Positions 51,801 through 61,925 of a stretch of 64,000 nt of DNA are shown here, piece after piece. The DNA lies in NCBI GenBank assembly GCA_907165065.1, contig OU015524.1, positions 26,706,295-26,770,294 on the forward strand, given 5' to 3'. The translations under genes and the position numbers were made by a program. The notes under the pieces are model-generated. The model was not told the origin of the DNA. It did not search any database and saw only the letters and a list, made by a program, of their open reading frames with translations. Positions within the stretch are counted from its first letter, which is position 1, and every line of letters begins with the position of its first letter. The stretch is from Caprimulgus europaeus (lineage: Eukaryota; Chordata; Aves; Caprimulgiformes; Caprimulgidae).

Positions 51801-54800
51801 AAGTCTCCCTGGGTGCCCTGCCTTGCACAGAAGGCTTTTGCATCAGCAGCCTGGCAACCTCAGCGTGCCGAGCAATATGGGAGCGGGTTGCTTTGCACTT
51901 ACATGGTGGTGGAAATACGACAGGGCAGCACGTGTGTGCTCCCCGCTACTGAGCTGTATAGTGACCGGCTGGTTGTGGCTCACACCTGTCTCTACCGTCG
52001 TGCAAACCATATGCCCTGTTCACTGAGCAATGTGTTCTGCTCTTGCTAAACTTCTCTGGGTCCAACTTGGCAATGTATAGCAAAATGCTTTCTGCTGATG
52101 GGTGAGGTCCTCAGCTCCTTTGAAGAAAGAACATTAAAGAAGTCACTAAGTGTCTTTTACAAACCCTATAGGCGTCTGTCTTTAAGCTTAAATACCCTGC
52201 GCATGTGACCCTATACACCTTTTGGCTCATCCATCATCAGCATCATTGTTTTTATGAGCAAGTGAGCCAGATGCAGCTTACAAGTGTCTGTGGCACTAGT
52301 TTGGGCTAGTTGCCATCAGTAAATCAGTGTGCACTGTGGAGGTGGCCATAGGTGTAGAGTGGCTCTATGGCCACGGGCCTGGTGAGTGGCACTGGGAAGC
52401 AGGGCACGAGGCAGGAAAACCACTCCAGCTGTGTCATGTTAACGGGAATAAAATGTAAGGGAACATGTCGTTCTTCTCCTTATTTATTTGTGTTTCGGTG
52501 ACAGCCCGCATACCGATTTAAATATGGCTCTAGTGTCAGCACAATGGGAGCATATAAAAAGAGGCGAGCCTTCCTTCGCTCCCAGCCTGCACACGGGAAG
52601 CAGCCAAAGGATGGAAACACTCACCAGAGAAGCAGGACTACCTCCTGGTCTGACAGCAAACCCGTGTCCTGCCAGGCCTGTCTGTCCTTCCAAACAGTTG
52701 GGATTCGTCAGAAATGATTGAAAGCAGAGGCACGCGGGATACGCCTAGCATGTCGTTTTTTCAGACGTACCAAAAAATAGCTTTCCCTAGCGCAACTGCG
52801 CGTACGGCTTTGCAAGGCTGGGTGTCAGAAGCGTGTTTAAATGTGAGGTATTGAAGCATGAGGAAAATGTCAGCATAAATTGAAGTATACTAAAAACATT
52901 AAGTGTATTATTGTCTATTTAGGATCTGTTTCTGTTCTCCTTAAGTTCCCTGGGAATCGCTGGGGACTGTTTGTGGAGCAAAACACTGCTCAATACCACT
53001 TTTTGCTGAGATTGGCAAGATCAGGCTCTTTCTGTTTACTTGTAAGCAAAGCAATTAAAAGCAAATCCAGATTCAACTGCCAGTGTTCCTCTCAAGAATG
53101 GAGGAAAAGAGGAGGGAGGAAAAGGAGCAACTTGATTTCACTCTCAAGGATGAACGTTACTGCATCTGTGTCATTGACCTGTGGTGTATTGGCAGGTGAT
53201 AACTAGAAAAGAAAACTGGGCAAATTTCCAAAGAGTAGCTGTAGTTGGTAGTAAAAATGCAATCTGGCTGCTGTGGCTGAAATAAACGGTCATTAGGACT
53301 GATTAAAGTCAGATTTAGGGTGATTCAAACAAGCTAAAAGGGGGAAACCACAGGCGGTTTCACATAGTTTATAGTTTATTATATACTTGTGGAGTTATTT
53401 ATAAGAGTCAGTCTAGTACAGTGAAAATGAGTATGTTTATAGAATGTAGTCGGCTTTGGGACAATGCAGGTGATTTTTGATGGAAAAAATTTAGAAGGAG
53501 ATTTTAAAACATTGATTTTCGTTTGTAGCTCTTGCCCGGGTCAGCGATGCTGCAGGTTGCTGTTAAAGACGCCTCTCTTTCCTGTCACAAGAAAGTGCTC
53601 GGTTTGAATATCACTGTGGCTGCTGTGGGGGCTGGCTAGAGCTGTAAGAAACTTCTGAGAAGGTTTTGGCCTGATTGGAACAGCATATTTTGATTGACTA
53701 CAGCAAACTTGTAAAAATATTTTAAAAGTATTAAAAATATTGCAAACCAAAACTTTTGAGGATTGCCCAGATTCAGCATAGTAAGATATTTTAAAGTTCC
53801 AAAATGTTTACAGGGCATGAGAAACATTTCCTAGTGGGATTTATTTGTATAACAGTGAGCAGCAAATCGGCTCCTATATGTTAAGCTGGAGTAAATCTGT
53901 CATAAGTGACATCAAGATCAGGCTTGCTGCATTACATTTATTTGCTTCAGTCCTCAGAAAATCAATAGATGGAGAAAAAAGTTCTTTTTCTGTTGTGATA
54001 CTATAGGAGCGTCTTGCATTTCTCTGTTCTATTCCTTGCCATTACCTTGATAGACTTTATGTACTCTGTGTCAAGCTACATGTATGTACGCAAAAGTGTA
54101 AATTTATGGCTGCATTTATAGTATTAGGCAAGTATTTATTGGTTTTAAACACCATTAGTCTGGAAATTGACCAGAACTTTGACCTTTTTATGATGTGATT
54201 TACTGCAGTGAGCCTTCAAATTCCACGGACTCCATTTAAGCAAGTTTCAGGTCTTAGCAGGATAAAAATCTGAGCTAGGGCTGTCTTTAAACCAGTGGAA
54301 TTTTGCTAAATTGAGCAGGTAACTGCAGTGTAGTGACCAGGATGATAATTTAAAGGAGTAGGGGTGTAGCTCTCCTGTGGGCTGGGGCTAATGGAGTGCA
54401 AGCAGGACCTAGAGGCGCCTGCCATTGCCAGGGCACGTCTCGACAGAGGGGGATCCTTCAGGAGCACCCTTCTAGTTCACACCAGAGGAGTGCATTTCTT
54501 CACAACTCGTACAAATAAGGGCTAAGGGGTCAGCTCCCTAATTTGTCGCTGTGTAAACAAGAGATTCCAGGGATATTTGCCTTCACTGTGCAAATGGTGA
54601 AGGCAGCTACCTTTCTCTGCTTGAGATAAAGTGGGTTTTGGAGAAGAATGCAGTTTCCTCAGACCAGCGCTTGGTTGGTGTTGCAGTGACCTTCTGACCA
54701 TTTCTGACCATCATGGCTTAAGAGGAGATCTTGAGTTGGCTTCCTGGGGCAATGGGAGCACCTGGCTGGTTTAGGAGCGAGGGTGTGAGGCCGTTGTGTG

Positions 54801-57800
54801 TCCTAGTCTGCTCCTCATCGCCCGCTTCTCATTGGGATGCTTCTGTGGGAAGGTGCTCCTGGGCAACCATCCCTGCAGTTTCCCACATAAGTGGGGAGAG
54901 GGGCTGCCTTCCTGCCTTTCTCCCTCACTGCATCCCACTCCCCTCCCCGCAGGCAGCATAGGCAGGAGCCTCAGATCCCCAAACTGCAGGCATTCAGCGG
55001 TCTGTGCCGGTTTTGGGGGAGCAGCCAGAAGCTGCCTTTGCAGACCTCGTTTGCAAATGTGCTTTCACTTAGGCTTTGGTGGCTGTATTTTCACCTGTCT
55101 GGTGCTTGGTGATCTCCCAGCTGAGGACAGTGCTCTTTGTTTGTGGGTTGTGCTGTTGTGTACCTGTTACATTATCCTGTTCCCACAAGTGCAGCAGCCT
55201 GAGGTCGTTGCAGATGGTGGTGGCTTCCCTCATGTAGGACCTGGCAAGGAGCAGCAAGGAGAGCCACAGTGCTCTGCTGCATAGTGAGACCACCCTAAAT
55301 ACTGGTGTGGAGGTTTCCATCCTCTCTGCCATCCATGAGCCAGGACCTCGCCCTCACCATCACAGTTATTGCTGGCCCAGCTCTGTTGATTAATGTGTCC
55401 AAGCTGCTCAAACGATTTACCAGGCTCAGTCACCTTGAAAAAGTCAATGGAAAGGGAGAACTTATCTCCTATCTCTGATGGAGCCTCAGGTCACGTAAAT
55501 CACTGCTGCTCTTTGGAAAGCTGTTCACATCAGCAAAGAGCCTAGCCCGTGACAGCTGCAACAGGAACAGCGTTGAGAAGAAAGTGCTATAGGCGCATTA
55601 AGAGGCATATCTGTGCGCAGAAGAGTTTAAAAATTAAACAATAATTCAAAATAAGGGTCTTCCACACAGGCTCCTGCCTTGTATGGAGAAAAATACATGA
55701 GGTGGCGTGGGGCTGCTCTGCTTAGTGCCCCGATGGCGTGCCGAGGGATGCTGCAGCTCCCTCCCAGCCCCAGCGTGGAGCCCGGCAGGCTCGACAGCGT
55801 GCTTGGGAAGGGCTGGGGCAGGTTCCCTGCTGACATGGAGAATCAGGCAGATGCTTCATCTTCTGCTGCTGCAGCAAGAGCCATCATTCTGTGAATGTCC
55901 TCTGTGGCGTGGGCTTTGGCACAGTGCAGTGGTAGGTGGCATGTCTGTAGCAGCACAAAGAAAAGCTGTTGAATAGTCACATTTTATATCCAACAACATG
56001 GCACAGGCACTGATACAGAGAGTTATATATGGTGCCGACAATGGTGAATTGATTTTTTTGCATCTCGTTTGCACACACCATTTTACTGACCTTGGCTGTG
56101 AGTTACAAGTCAATTCTCAGCAGTTACCATACAGAGATAAGAGAATATTATTCAGTTACATTCAATTATTGTCACACTGTACAGTTGATACAGAAATTGA
56201 AAAAAAAAAAAAGGGACTTTACCTACCCAGCCAATTAGCAGTTTGATTTACGCACTGACTTTTCTTCAGAAGAAATGTATATGTGTTTTTAGTGGAGAAA
56301 GGACCATTTGTAATGTCAAACTGTATTTTAATTTGGTTTTTTTTCATATTCATGAGTCCACATTTTCTGAATTAATGAAAACTTTTTTGCCTTTGATTTA
56401 AGTGGGATATGATCAGCTCTGATTTTGCTTCTTACTTGCGGATGTTTCATATGATACTTTTAATAAGCCAGGCTTAAAAAAATGCATTTACTGCATTTGT
56501 TTCCCACTCTTTCAGACTATGTGGTATGAATGAGCATGTGTGGATGCATACTTCTTTTGCCAGTTGAAATACTGGCAGTTTAGAGTAGTAGATGCACTCG
56601 CCTCTGACTTGGTGGTGTTTGTTCAACATGCTGCCTGAACTATTAGCAGGCTGAGTCTGCAGTGTCAGGCAGAAAATGCCTGAACCAAAGTGACTTAAGA
56701 ATAGGCTGTGAGTCAGAGCCGGCAGCTCTGGTTTCCATAATAGAGACAATTAGAAGAAATACAAAATGTTATTTATTTTTTGAATAGGATGTGAGCGAGA
56801 AAGGCGGTGGGGGAACCATCAATTTGTGCATCTGGATGCTAAATAGAAATGTTTCTAAGTGATTAGTTGAATTTGCTGATGCATTCATTAGAGAAACCCC
56901 CGTCAGTGGCTGGGAAAGTGAGAGGAGCTGCGCACAGAGAACAAGAGGCAGCTCATAAAGGCAAGTGAGACTGAACGGCAGCCAAGGGAGAGGAGTAGTC
57001 GGCAGGGCAGCGCAGAGGCGCTGGGCGAGGACCACGCTGACATGCTCCCTCTACTTTTTTTTTTTTTCTCTTCCTTCTCTTTGGAGGCCCATCAAGAGAC
57101 TTCCCTTTTGTGCTAATCTGAGCAAGCAAAAAAAGTTTGCTTAATTAAAAGCCTGTCTTTTCTTCCTTTTCTAAAGGGACTGGAGGAAAATAGCATGCTC
57201 TTCTGAGGGAGAGGGAGGGCTGGGAACGCCTGGTTGGGTCTCACCCCTGCAATCCTGCTCACTGTTAAGAAGTAGGACAGTGAGTCAGTTCATTCAAGTG
57301 GATGCTGTTTATTCAATGGGACATTCTTCCTGTAAAACTCCTAATAAAACCAAAGCCTCGCCTACGCAGTGAGGCAGGGGAAAGGGTTTTGTGCACAGAC
57401 TGTTTATTTACCGACGCTTTCTGGAAAAAAGGTGAGAAGAAGAAAGGAGGAAAGGAAAAGGAAAGTAAGGTGTAGAGCTATAAACACGTTTGACAGTAAA
57501 CTGGGGCTGGTACAGTCTAGCCCGTCACCTTTTCCGTCATATATCCCACTCCCAAGCTGTTCTAATAAACCTTGCCTGTTAAAAACAAACAGTTTGCTGG
57601 AGCTTTCAAAACGATTGCTTTGCTCTGGTTATTTGCAGAGTACAGACGGGTGCCTGAAGCTTTTATTCCTGATGAGAACTACAGATGCTGGCCATCTTAC
57701 CATCATAAGGGCTGCCTGCTCTCCGTGTTTGATGTCAATGAAGCCATTGAGATCTGTGACAGCTACTCCCAGTGCAAAGCTTTTGTCTTAACTAACCAGA

Positions 57801-60729
57801 CGACTTGGACAGGTAGGTCACGGATGCTGCAGAGCAGAAACAGCATCTGAGTCACGTATTCTGGCTGCTTTAAGTGTTTTAATACAGTCTGAGGAAAGTG
57901 CTGCACCGGGTTGTGGGAGCCACCAGAAGCAGCTAGAAGATTCTGAAGCTTCAGCTGAGGTGGTTTGATTTTTGGTGTGGCTTCTCTTTTCTACCTGTTG
58001 GGTGAGCAGGAACCTGTGGGCAGGCTCAAAAGGAGCTGGCACCACAGGGCTACAGCACATGGACCATAGATCTCCAAACCATGGGGTCTGAAATTTTATT
58101 TTAAAACACAGCAGCAGAAACAACAGCAAAAGCCCATGACCTGTTTCCACAGTTAAATGTGCAGGACATGATCCAGCTCCTGGATTCAAATAAATCTTTC
58201 CAATCCATATGGTTGTTGCGGTTTAACCCGAAACCAAACAGGTTCTCCCATGCATCTAGCTGGGACTTTCCAGCTGGCATAAGAGATGCCCTACCCCTGG
58301 TGGGAACACTGTGCTTCTAGCAGCAGGGCTTTGGCTAAAGGACAGCAAGGAGGGAGGGTTTAAAACCAAGTAGAAGTAGAAGTTCCAGGGGAAAATCCTA
58401 TTTGCTACCACAACTTATTTTCAAGTCCAACAGAATACACTAGTTGAAAAGAGAAATACCTTTTCCAAAAGGTCCGTGGGCCTGGCTGTCCCTCTGTGGT
58501 TCCCCTGCAGGGATGCACTCGGTGTCAGTTGACGTCAAGTGGAGAATTGGCCCTGGCTTGCTGCTTCTACACCAGGCTTGTGCCTATTTTGGGCAACTCC
58601 AGAGCAATCTGAGAAACAAAAATGTTACAAACCAAAAATCTCTGCTAAAAATCTCTGGTAGCTGCAGCTTTGGAGTGGCTGAGGGGTTCAAGGAGCTGAA
58701 TGCCATGGCCGGCTCCCAGCCCTGCACCCCTTCCCTGCGTGCCCCCATGGCTGCCCCAGCCTGCTCACCTGGCAGTGTGACCCCAGGCAAGCTGCACCCC
58801 TTGAAGGGTGAAGAGAACAGACATGTTTGTGTGTATAAGGTGCAATGGACCAAATCTGTGTTCTTTCATAATCTTCTCCTGCTCTGAAGTCAGGGTGAGT
58901 TTTTCTGTGTGTTGTCTCCACACGTGCAGGGCTGTTTCCCTGCCTGCAATTGCCATTTTTTGCTGGGGCCAGGTCAGCTCCCCTGCTCCTGTCTTTGAAA
59001 GGAAGGGTGGCTGATGCTAGCCACACCTTGGGAAAGCTAATTGAAGTCCTTGCTCTGCCACAGACTTCAGTATGGCAGGTTAGTTACGCGCTGAGGCTCA
59101 ACTTTTTGTCTGTACATCTGCAATCACAACATGTCTTAATCATAAAGTCAAAATTCACCCTGTGTGCAGTTGGGTGCTTCAGTTGTGCTTAGCTGAGCAA
59201 CGTGAATACAGACCAAAGCCAGGCTTATATACACACCTAGCAAGTCCCCAGCTCTGAAAGCATCACAACCTAGTAGAAACTTCAGACTATTCTTATGTTT
59301 TGGAGTGTTTTAGGCAGTGTGCTGCTACGGTTTTCTGCATTTCTTGTGCTTCTGAGAGATTTGAACAGACACTTCTATGGAACCTAGAAAAAAATAATTT
59401 ATTTTAAGCTTGCCTGTAGCTAACTGGTGACTGTTGGGTCATCATGTGAGACTATTTATAGTCAGACTATTGAAGTTAATTAGTATACTAAAAAAGTAAT
59501 TACTGAGGCACAGGGAAATTCATAGGAAGTTTAGAGCAACTCCTGTCTTGGATTAGAATATTAAAACCAACTGAGACATATTAGCAATATTTGTAGTCTT
59601 ATTTATCGTTCCCTTTACCATGTTGCTCGTGATGCACAGCTGAGTGCTAGCGAAGTGCAACCACCACAAGCACTCAAGTCCCTGAAATCAGCAGCACAGA
59701 CATTTGCTCAGTGGTTGAGGTGTCCCGTTTGCTGTGTGATGCTTTTTCAGAAAATAGTGTTATGGGAGCCCCCTAGAGAGGCAGGCAGGGAGTAAATAGC
59801 TTTTGATTTTCTGAAGTTCAGAGAGAAGGCAAGCAAAAGTTGAATAGCTGTGGGAAATCACTCTGTGGCCTCTGCTCCAAGGAAAGGCACGGACAGTGCA
59901 GGTCTGTGGGATGGCAGGTACTCATCAAGAGGCAGGGATGTGAATAAGATGCCAGGTCTGTAAGCATGGGGAGATACAAGAGCTGTGCTGCAGCTCCCAC
60001 ATATACTGCTGAGTGACACCTCACCCAATTTAGCTCCTGCTGACCTCAGATATCTGTGTGGCAGGTGTCTTACGCTACCCAGGCTGTTAGTGCTTGCTGG
60101 TGCTTTTTGTTGAGGAGTAGAAACCTTGTTCCAGTTTGTTTAAAACTTAGAGCTATGAAGTGATCAGCAAGAGCTGTTTCAGAGAAAACTGTGTTTAACA
60201 TACGTTGCACTGATCAGTTTTGCAAAGACTCAAGCACACAAAGATGATTCTGCTCCTGTACAATCAAGTGAATGCCCTGAACCCAAGCTTGTTTTTGTCA
60301 GTGGGAGAGTCTTTAAACAAGTTTTTTAAAGATCATGTGAAATTTGTATTAAAATCTTCAGACTGTTTCTGCATTTACTGTCTTAGCTGTGTGCAGCTGT
60401 ATCTTGACCCTCATTAGATAAGAGTAAATGTACTGAAAGCAGGGGAGATTCAATGTCATGTTAGACTAAAGCTTTTCAGTATTATACCAGGTGAAGTTAA
60501 GAAAGAGTTCAGTCTGGGATTGTCAGAAGAATAAATAGGTTGAAAAAGAATAGGAAATATCAATATTTTAAGGTTTGAAACCTTTTCCTCAGCATTTCTG
60601 ATTAATCTTTTTTCCTACCTCTGTCTTTTCCTGTTCGCTGCAGGTCGGCACCTTGTCTTCTTCAAGATGGCCTCGAATCATATCATTCCTGATCCTGACA
60701 AGATAACATATGTGAAGGTGACAGACTGA
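24135..60729 (+). CDS. PKDCC: PKDCC / VLK, secreted atypical tyrosine kinase (7 coding exons, 502 residues)
   Basis: The coding sequence joins 24135-24800, 38851-38973, 42086-42357, 46062-46141, 47001-47108, 57639-57812 and 60644-60729, 1509 nt including the stop. The family is known for phosphorylating secretory-pathway and extracellular matrix proteins on tyrosine, and its loss causes limb and craniofacial defects in mammals. Residues about 6-28 form a hydrophobic signal/anchor after basic RRRK. Residues about 31-140 are a low-complexity Pro/Arg-rich stem. The kinase domain then starts with a Gly-rich loop GSGYTKAVY (154-162) and the ATP-binding lysine K175 in AVALKAVDF. The catalytic-loop equivalent is LLDFRPRQF (D287) in place of HRD, and the metal-binding equivalent is DLDD (304-307) in place of DFG. 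Candidate N-glycosylation sites are N146, N167, N329, N378, N409 and N469. The C terminus carries four spaced cysteines (433, 442, 456, 462). Human PKDCC is about 493 residues, so length fits. No frameshift or premature stop is present. Confidence 0.96.
25984..26010. repeat. (TTCC)n pyrimidine microsatellite
   Basis: A short run of TTCC/TTTC units in the first intron, directly after an AT-rich near-palindrome (about 25958-25980). It is a simple repeat. Confidence 0.75.
27430..27925 (+). promoter_or_regulatory. Intronic GC-rich patch with TATA box; candidate alternative promoter
   Basis: TATAAATA at 27499-27506 is flanked by G/C-rich DNA. About 25 bp downstream a roughly 380-bp CpG-dense segment begins, ending in a possible splice donor GTGAGT at 27916-27921. 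The arrangement (TATA, CpG-rich first-exon-like block, donor) is what an alternative or non-coding first exon would look like. The 133-codon frame at 27518-27919 is probably a composition artefact, because its ATG lies at or upstream of the predicted start site. A protein spliced from here to exon 2 would lack the anchor, glycine loop and K175. Confidence 0.35.
28087..28105. repeat. Poly(T) run
   Basis: Nineteen consecutive T followed by more T-rich sequence; simple low-complexity DNA in intron 1. Confidence 0.8.
29819..29934. repeat. 58-bp tandem duplication
   Basis: Two directly adjacent 58-bp units (29819-29876 and 29877-29934) share 56 of 58 positions; the differences are ccccg/cgccg and ggtgt/ggtgg. 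Such high identity indicates a recent duplication or continuing unequal exchange, so copy number may vary between individuals. Confidence 0.95.
30600..30960 (-). mobile_element. Possible antisense LTR-retroelement remnant
   Basis: On the minus strand this segment has an AATAAA (TTTATT on the + strand, 30822-30827) followed by a C/T-rich stretch, as in the R-U5 part of an LTR. It lies upstream, on that strand, of a roughly 85-codon open frame (30385-30642) with no domain I can name. No clear TG...CA termini, target-site duplication or primer-binding site could be fixed. It could equally be unique intronic DNA. Confidence 0.22.
31568..31850 (+). mobile_element. CR1 LINE, 5'-truncated 3' end (different subfamily)
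   Basis: The segment shows the CR1 string 'gctgtgccaggggaggttta', then a segment like 'cactggaacaggcttcct', then the 3' part 'ggttggactagatgatcg' and 'gggcccttcta', ending in ATTCTATCCTATCCC. It is truncated to about 280 bp. Its 3' half differs clearly from the copy at 5.1-5.4 kb, so it belongs to another CR1 subfamily. It is in the same orientation as PKDCC. Confidence 0.92.
32990..33110. repeat. TA/CA alternating purine-pyrimidine block 1
   Basis: Imperfect runs of TATATG, ACACAC and TATA in intron 1, interrupted by short unique sequence. Degenerate microsatellite DNA. Confidence 0.6.
33640..33785. repeat. TA/CA alternating purine-pyrimidine block 2
   Basis: A second block of the same kind (TGTGTATATA, ACATACATAC, GTGTATACGT) about 550 bp downstream of the first. 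Alternating purine-pyrimidine DNA of this sort can form Z-DNA or cruciforms and is prone to length change. Confidence 0.65.
34227..34264. repeat. T-rich low-complexity tract
   Basis: Runs of T with isolated G residues in intron 1; no other feature is apparent. Confidence 0.75.
35039..35055. repeat. Poly(T) run
   Basis: Seventeen consecutive T in intron 1. Confidence 0.8.
38851..38973 (+). CDS. PKDCC: PKDCC coding exon 2 (residues 223-263)
   Basis: The acceptor tttttttcag precedes CTCTACGGC, and the exon reads [20 protein letters not shown] through SWEDRFR to the donor CGA|GTGAGT. It is phase 0 at both ends (41 codons). This is the highly conserved kinase-hinge region of VLK; TTITEL contains the probable hinge. 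Because it is symmetric, skipping it would keep the frame but remove the hinge. Confidence 0.97.
38974..42085 (+). other. PKDCC: PKDCC intron 2 (3,112 bp)
   Basis: It begins GTGAGT and ends 'tttgcatttcag'. No repeats of known families and no convincing coding frames are visible. Confidence 0.93.
42086..42357 (+). CDS. PKDCC: PKDCC coding exon 3 (residues 264-354, catalytic core)
   Basis: The exon opens with [16 protein letters not shown] and contains the two catalytic motifs. LLDFRPRQF (D287) replaces the usual HRD loop, and KVTDLDD replaces DFG. It then has a cysteine-bearing insert with C315, C321, C334 and C340 and the glycosylation site N329. It ends TACAG|GTACGT, phase 2, splitting the codon for R354. 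The cysteines fit a protein folded in the secretory pathway. Confidence 0.97.
42358..46061 (+). other. PKDCC: PKDCC intron 3 (3,704 bp)
   Basis: It begins GTACGT and ends 'ttccattgcag'. It includes a very AT-rich patch at about 44.9-45.0 kb and an A-rich run near 45.69 kb. Otherwise no supported features were seen. Confidence 0.92.
44915..45005. repeat. AT-rich low-complexity patch
   Basis: Densely packed TAATAAATATTA-type sequence in intron 3 with almost no G or C. It is simple AT-rich DNA; matrix-attachment or DNA-unwinding activity is possible but not shown. Confidence 0.65.
46062..46141 (+). CDS. PKDCC: PKDCC coding exon 4 (residues 354-381)
   Basis: The exon begins G followed by nine T, completing R354 and encoding FFF, then [25 protein letters not shown]378 is a candidate glycosylation site. 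It ends ACAG|GTAATC, phase 1. The T9 coding homopolymer directly after the acceptor is a likely place for sequencing indels, but the frame is intact here. Confidence 0.96.
46142..47000 (+). other. PKDCC: PKDCC intron 4 (859 bp)
   Basis: The shortest intron of the gene, GTAATC to 'tgtacttttaaag'. The pyrimidine tract before the acceptor is modest. No other features were seen. Confidence 0.93.
47001..47108 (+). CDS. PKDCC: PKDCC coding exon 5 (residues 381-416, C-lobe end)
   Basis: The exon encodes [20 protein letters not shown] and then [15 protein letters not shown], with a candidate glycosylation site at N409. It is entered and left in phase 1, and the donor is GCTG|GTAAAG. The last few residues (RMPKA) match the family least well, as expected for the linker between the kinase domain and the C-terminal cysteine module. 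Confidence 0.95.
47508..48025 (-). mobile_element. CR1 LINE, antisense, with readable ORF2 C-terminal remnant
   Basis: On the minus strand the copy ends (left side) in the CR1 terminal motif 'atgattctatgatt' with related bases. A frame at 47544-47966 stays open for about 140 codons and reads [45 protein letters not shown] and [20 protein letters not shown]. This is the characteristic carboxy end of CR1 ORF2, beyond the reverse transcriptase. The element is truncated at about 48025 and so cannot move by itself. It lies opposite to PKDCC transcription. Confidence 0.95.
52535..52600 (+). promoter_or_regulatory. Intronic TATA box with SOX-like site
   Basis: TATAAAAAG at 52553-52561 is preceded by ACAATGG (a SOX-type core, 52541-52547) and followed by a C-rich stretch where an initiator would be expected. 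TATA-like strings are common by chance, so this is only a candidate start site in intron 5. Confidence 0.2.
57639..57812 (+). CDS. PKDCC: PKDCC coding exon 6 (residues 417-475, cysteine module)
   Basis: After the acceptor tttgcag, AG completes E417 and the exon runs [20 protein letters not shown] to TNQTTWTG, with C433, C442, C456, C462 and a candidate glycan site at N469. The pattern C-W-x8-C-LLSVF-x5-A-x3-C-x5-C-xAF recalls PAN/apple folds. Alternative acceptor AG two bases on would break the frame, so 57639 is the supported start. It ends ACAG|GTAGGT, phase 1 at both ends, so it is a symmetric module. Confidence 0.97.
57813..60643 (+). other. PKDCC: PKDCC intron 6 (2,831 bp)
   Basis: It begins GTAGGT and ends 'ttcgctgcag'. 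A segment at about 58,205-58,440 starting near 'gttgcggtttaaccc' has a distant look of an avian LTR, but the case is too weak to annotate. No coding frames are supported. Confidence 0.92.
60644..60729 (+). CDS. PKDCC: PKDCC coding exon 7 (residues 475-502 and stop)
   Basis: GT completes G475, then [20 protein letters not shown] and TYVKVTD lead to TGA at 60727-60729. The ending matches the family's VFFK...PDPxK.TYVK pattern. The stop is followed by a multi-kilobase stretch without the acceptor of a further exon. Confidence 0.97.
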
Positions 60730-61902
60730 CAGCTAAAGTGGCTCAGTCTGACGCGTGAGTGACAAGAGCTGTTTGTGTATAAATATAGGCAGCTGTTCGG
60801 TATAAGGCGGCTGTGGCCGGAGAGATAATTGCACTATTACTCATTCTAATCTATAGAGTGCTAAACAGAACTTTAAAGAAATAACCTGCATGACCAGGAT
60901 GAATGTGCAATAAAACAACATTTTTAAAATGTGATTTTTTTTAAAAAAAACAAAGCAGAATACAAGATATGATACACTGTTAGGGTATAATTTTGGTTAT
61001 AATTCAGCTGGCAGCTCTGGCTTTTCTAACCAAGGTTAGCCTAACGTTTCTGACCTGTGCTTGTGTGCACGGGGATGAACGTTGATCATTTCTATGGGAA
61101 GTCTGTATCCTCTGCGCTGATATTTATTTGGGCACGTACAATCCCAACAGAGCAACTGAAGCATATCAGTTTGTAAGCTGAATAGCAAACATTTCAGAAG
61201 ACAATCAGCATTTGTGTTAAAGCTATCAAATATGCAATGCTGGCATATTTGTCAAAAGGAAGGAACTGGTTCTGTTTAGAATTGCAAGACTGTAGCTACT
61301 TTTCATACTTTTTGCTTCCAATGTTATCATAAAGTTTCATTTTTAATTTAAAAGAGCCATTTTGTAAGTCTAGCAAATCACATAAGCATATGAATAGTCC
61401 CCCTGAAAGGGTAGGGACTTACCCAAGTGCCGAGTGCTTTGCTGAATAGGGGTAGGCCTAAGCATATGCTTACAATTAAGCCTGTGCTTAAGACTTTTGT
61501 GGAATCGAGTTTGAATTGTTCGGGAAGCCAGGTCTTTGACAGACTGGCAAAGCAATCCAGCTGGTGGAGCAGTACTACTTTAATGACTATCTGGCAGTTA
61601 CTTGTACTTTTTATCATCAAATCCTTGGTTTTCTAAGGCACCGCTTGCTAATTCTTAGAGTGAATGAGGTAAATGACCTTAATAATGGCAAATGAATGCT
61701 AGCCTTAATTATCTATAAAATGTATTTTACAGGCATGGTGTGTCTAGAGAATTTGCTTTCAGTGAAAGCAATAAAGTAAATGCTAAAGTGACCAATGTCA
61801 TACTGTTTTGTAGTTTGTACAGTCAGGAAAAAAAAATGTGCTTTTGTTTCTCAAATTGTTTATTTTTGTAAAAAAAAATAAAAGATGAATACTACTTGTT
61901 TC
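60730..61902 (+). other. PKDCC: PKDCC 3' UTR
   Basis: About 1.17 kb of AT-rich sequence follows the stop. Three AATAAA signals are visible (60909-60914, 61770-61775, 61877-61882). The last is followed at the right distance by a T/GT-rich downstream element (about 61908-61925), so the main cleavage site is probably near 61,900. The first signal would give a short UTR of about 200 nt, so alternative polyadenylation is possible. No hairpins or AUUUA clusters stood out. Confidence 0.75.
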
Positions 61903-61925
61903 ATACTCGTTTTTTTTTGTGTTGC
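61877..61925 (+). terminator. PKDCC: Distal polyadenylation signal region
   Basis: AATAAA at 61877-61882 within an A-rich run, then a cleavage-like CA about 20 bases on, then a T-rich plus TGTG element. Together these form a standard vertebrate polyadenylation site. Confidence 0.75.

Larger units (their letters stand above)
47109..57638 (+). other. PKDCC: PKDCC intron 5 (10,530 bp)
   Basis: It begins GTAAAG and ends 'ttatttgcag'. It contains an antisense CR1 near its start, a TATA-bearing segment at 52.5 kb and a moderately GC-rich interval at 54.7-55.4 kb whose 162-codon frame I do not recognise. The rest shows no supported features. Confidence 0.92.

Noticed and set aside
54796-55284. 162-codon frame in intron 5
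   Set aside because: No recognisable domain, no splice-like borders and overlapping open frames on the other strand. It was considered as a retrocopy but no parent gene came to mind.
57369-57791. 140-codon frame overlapping exon 6
   Set aside because: It reads exon 6 in the wrong frame; the true frame gives the conserved cysteine module.
58205-58440. Possible solo LTR beginning near 'gttgcggtttaaccc'
   Set aside because: It vaguely resembles avian LTR starts, but no matching terminal CA, target-site duplication or polyadenylation signal could be fixed.
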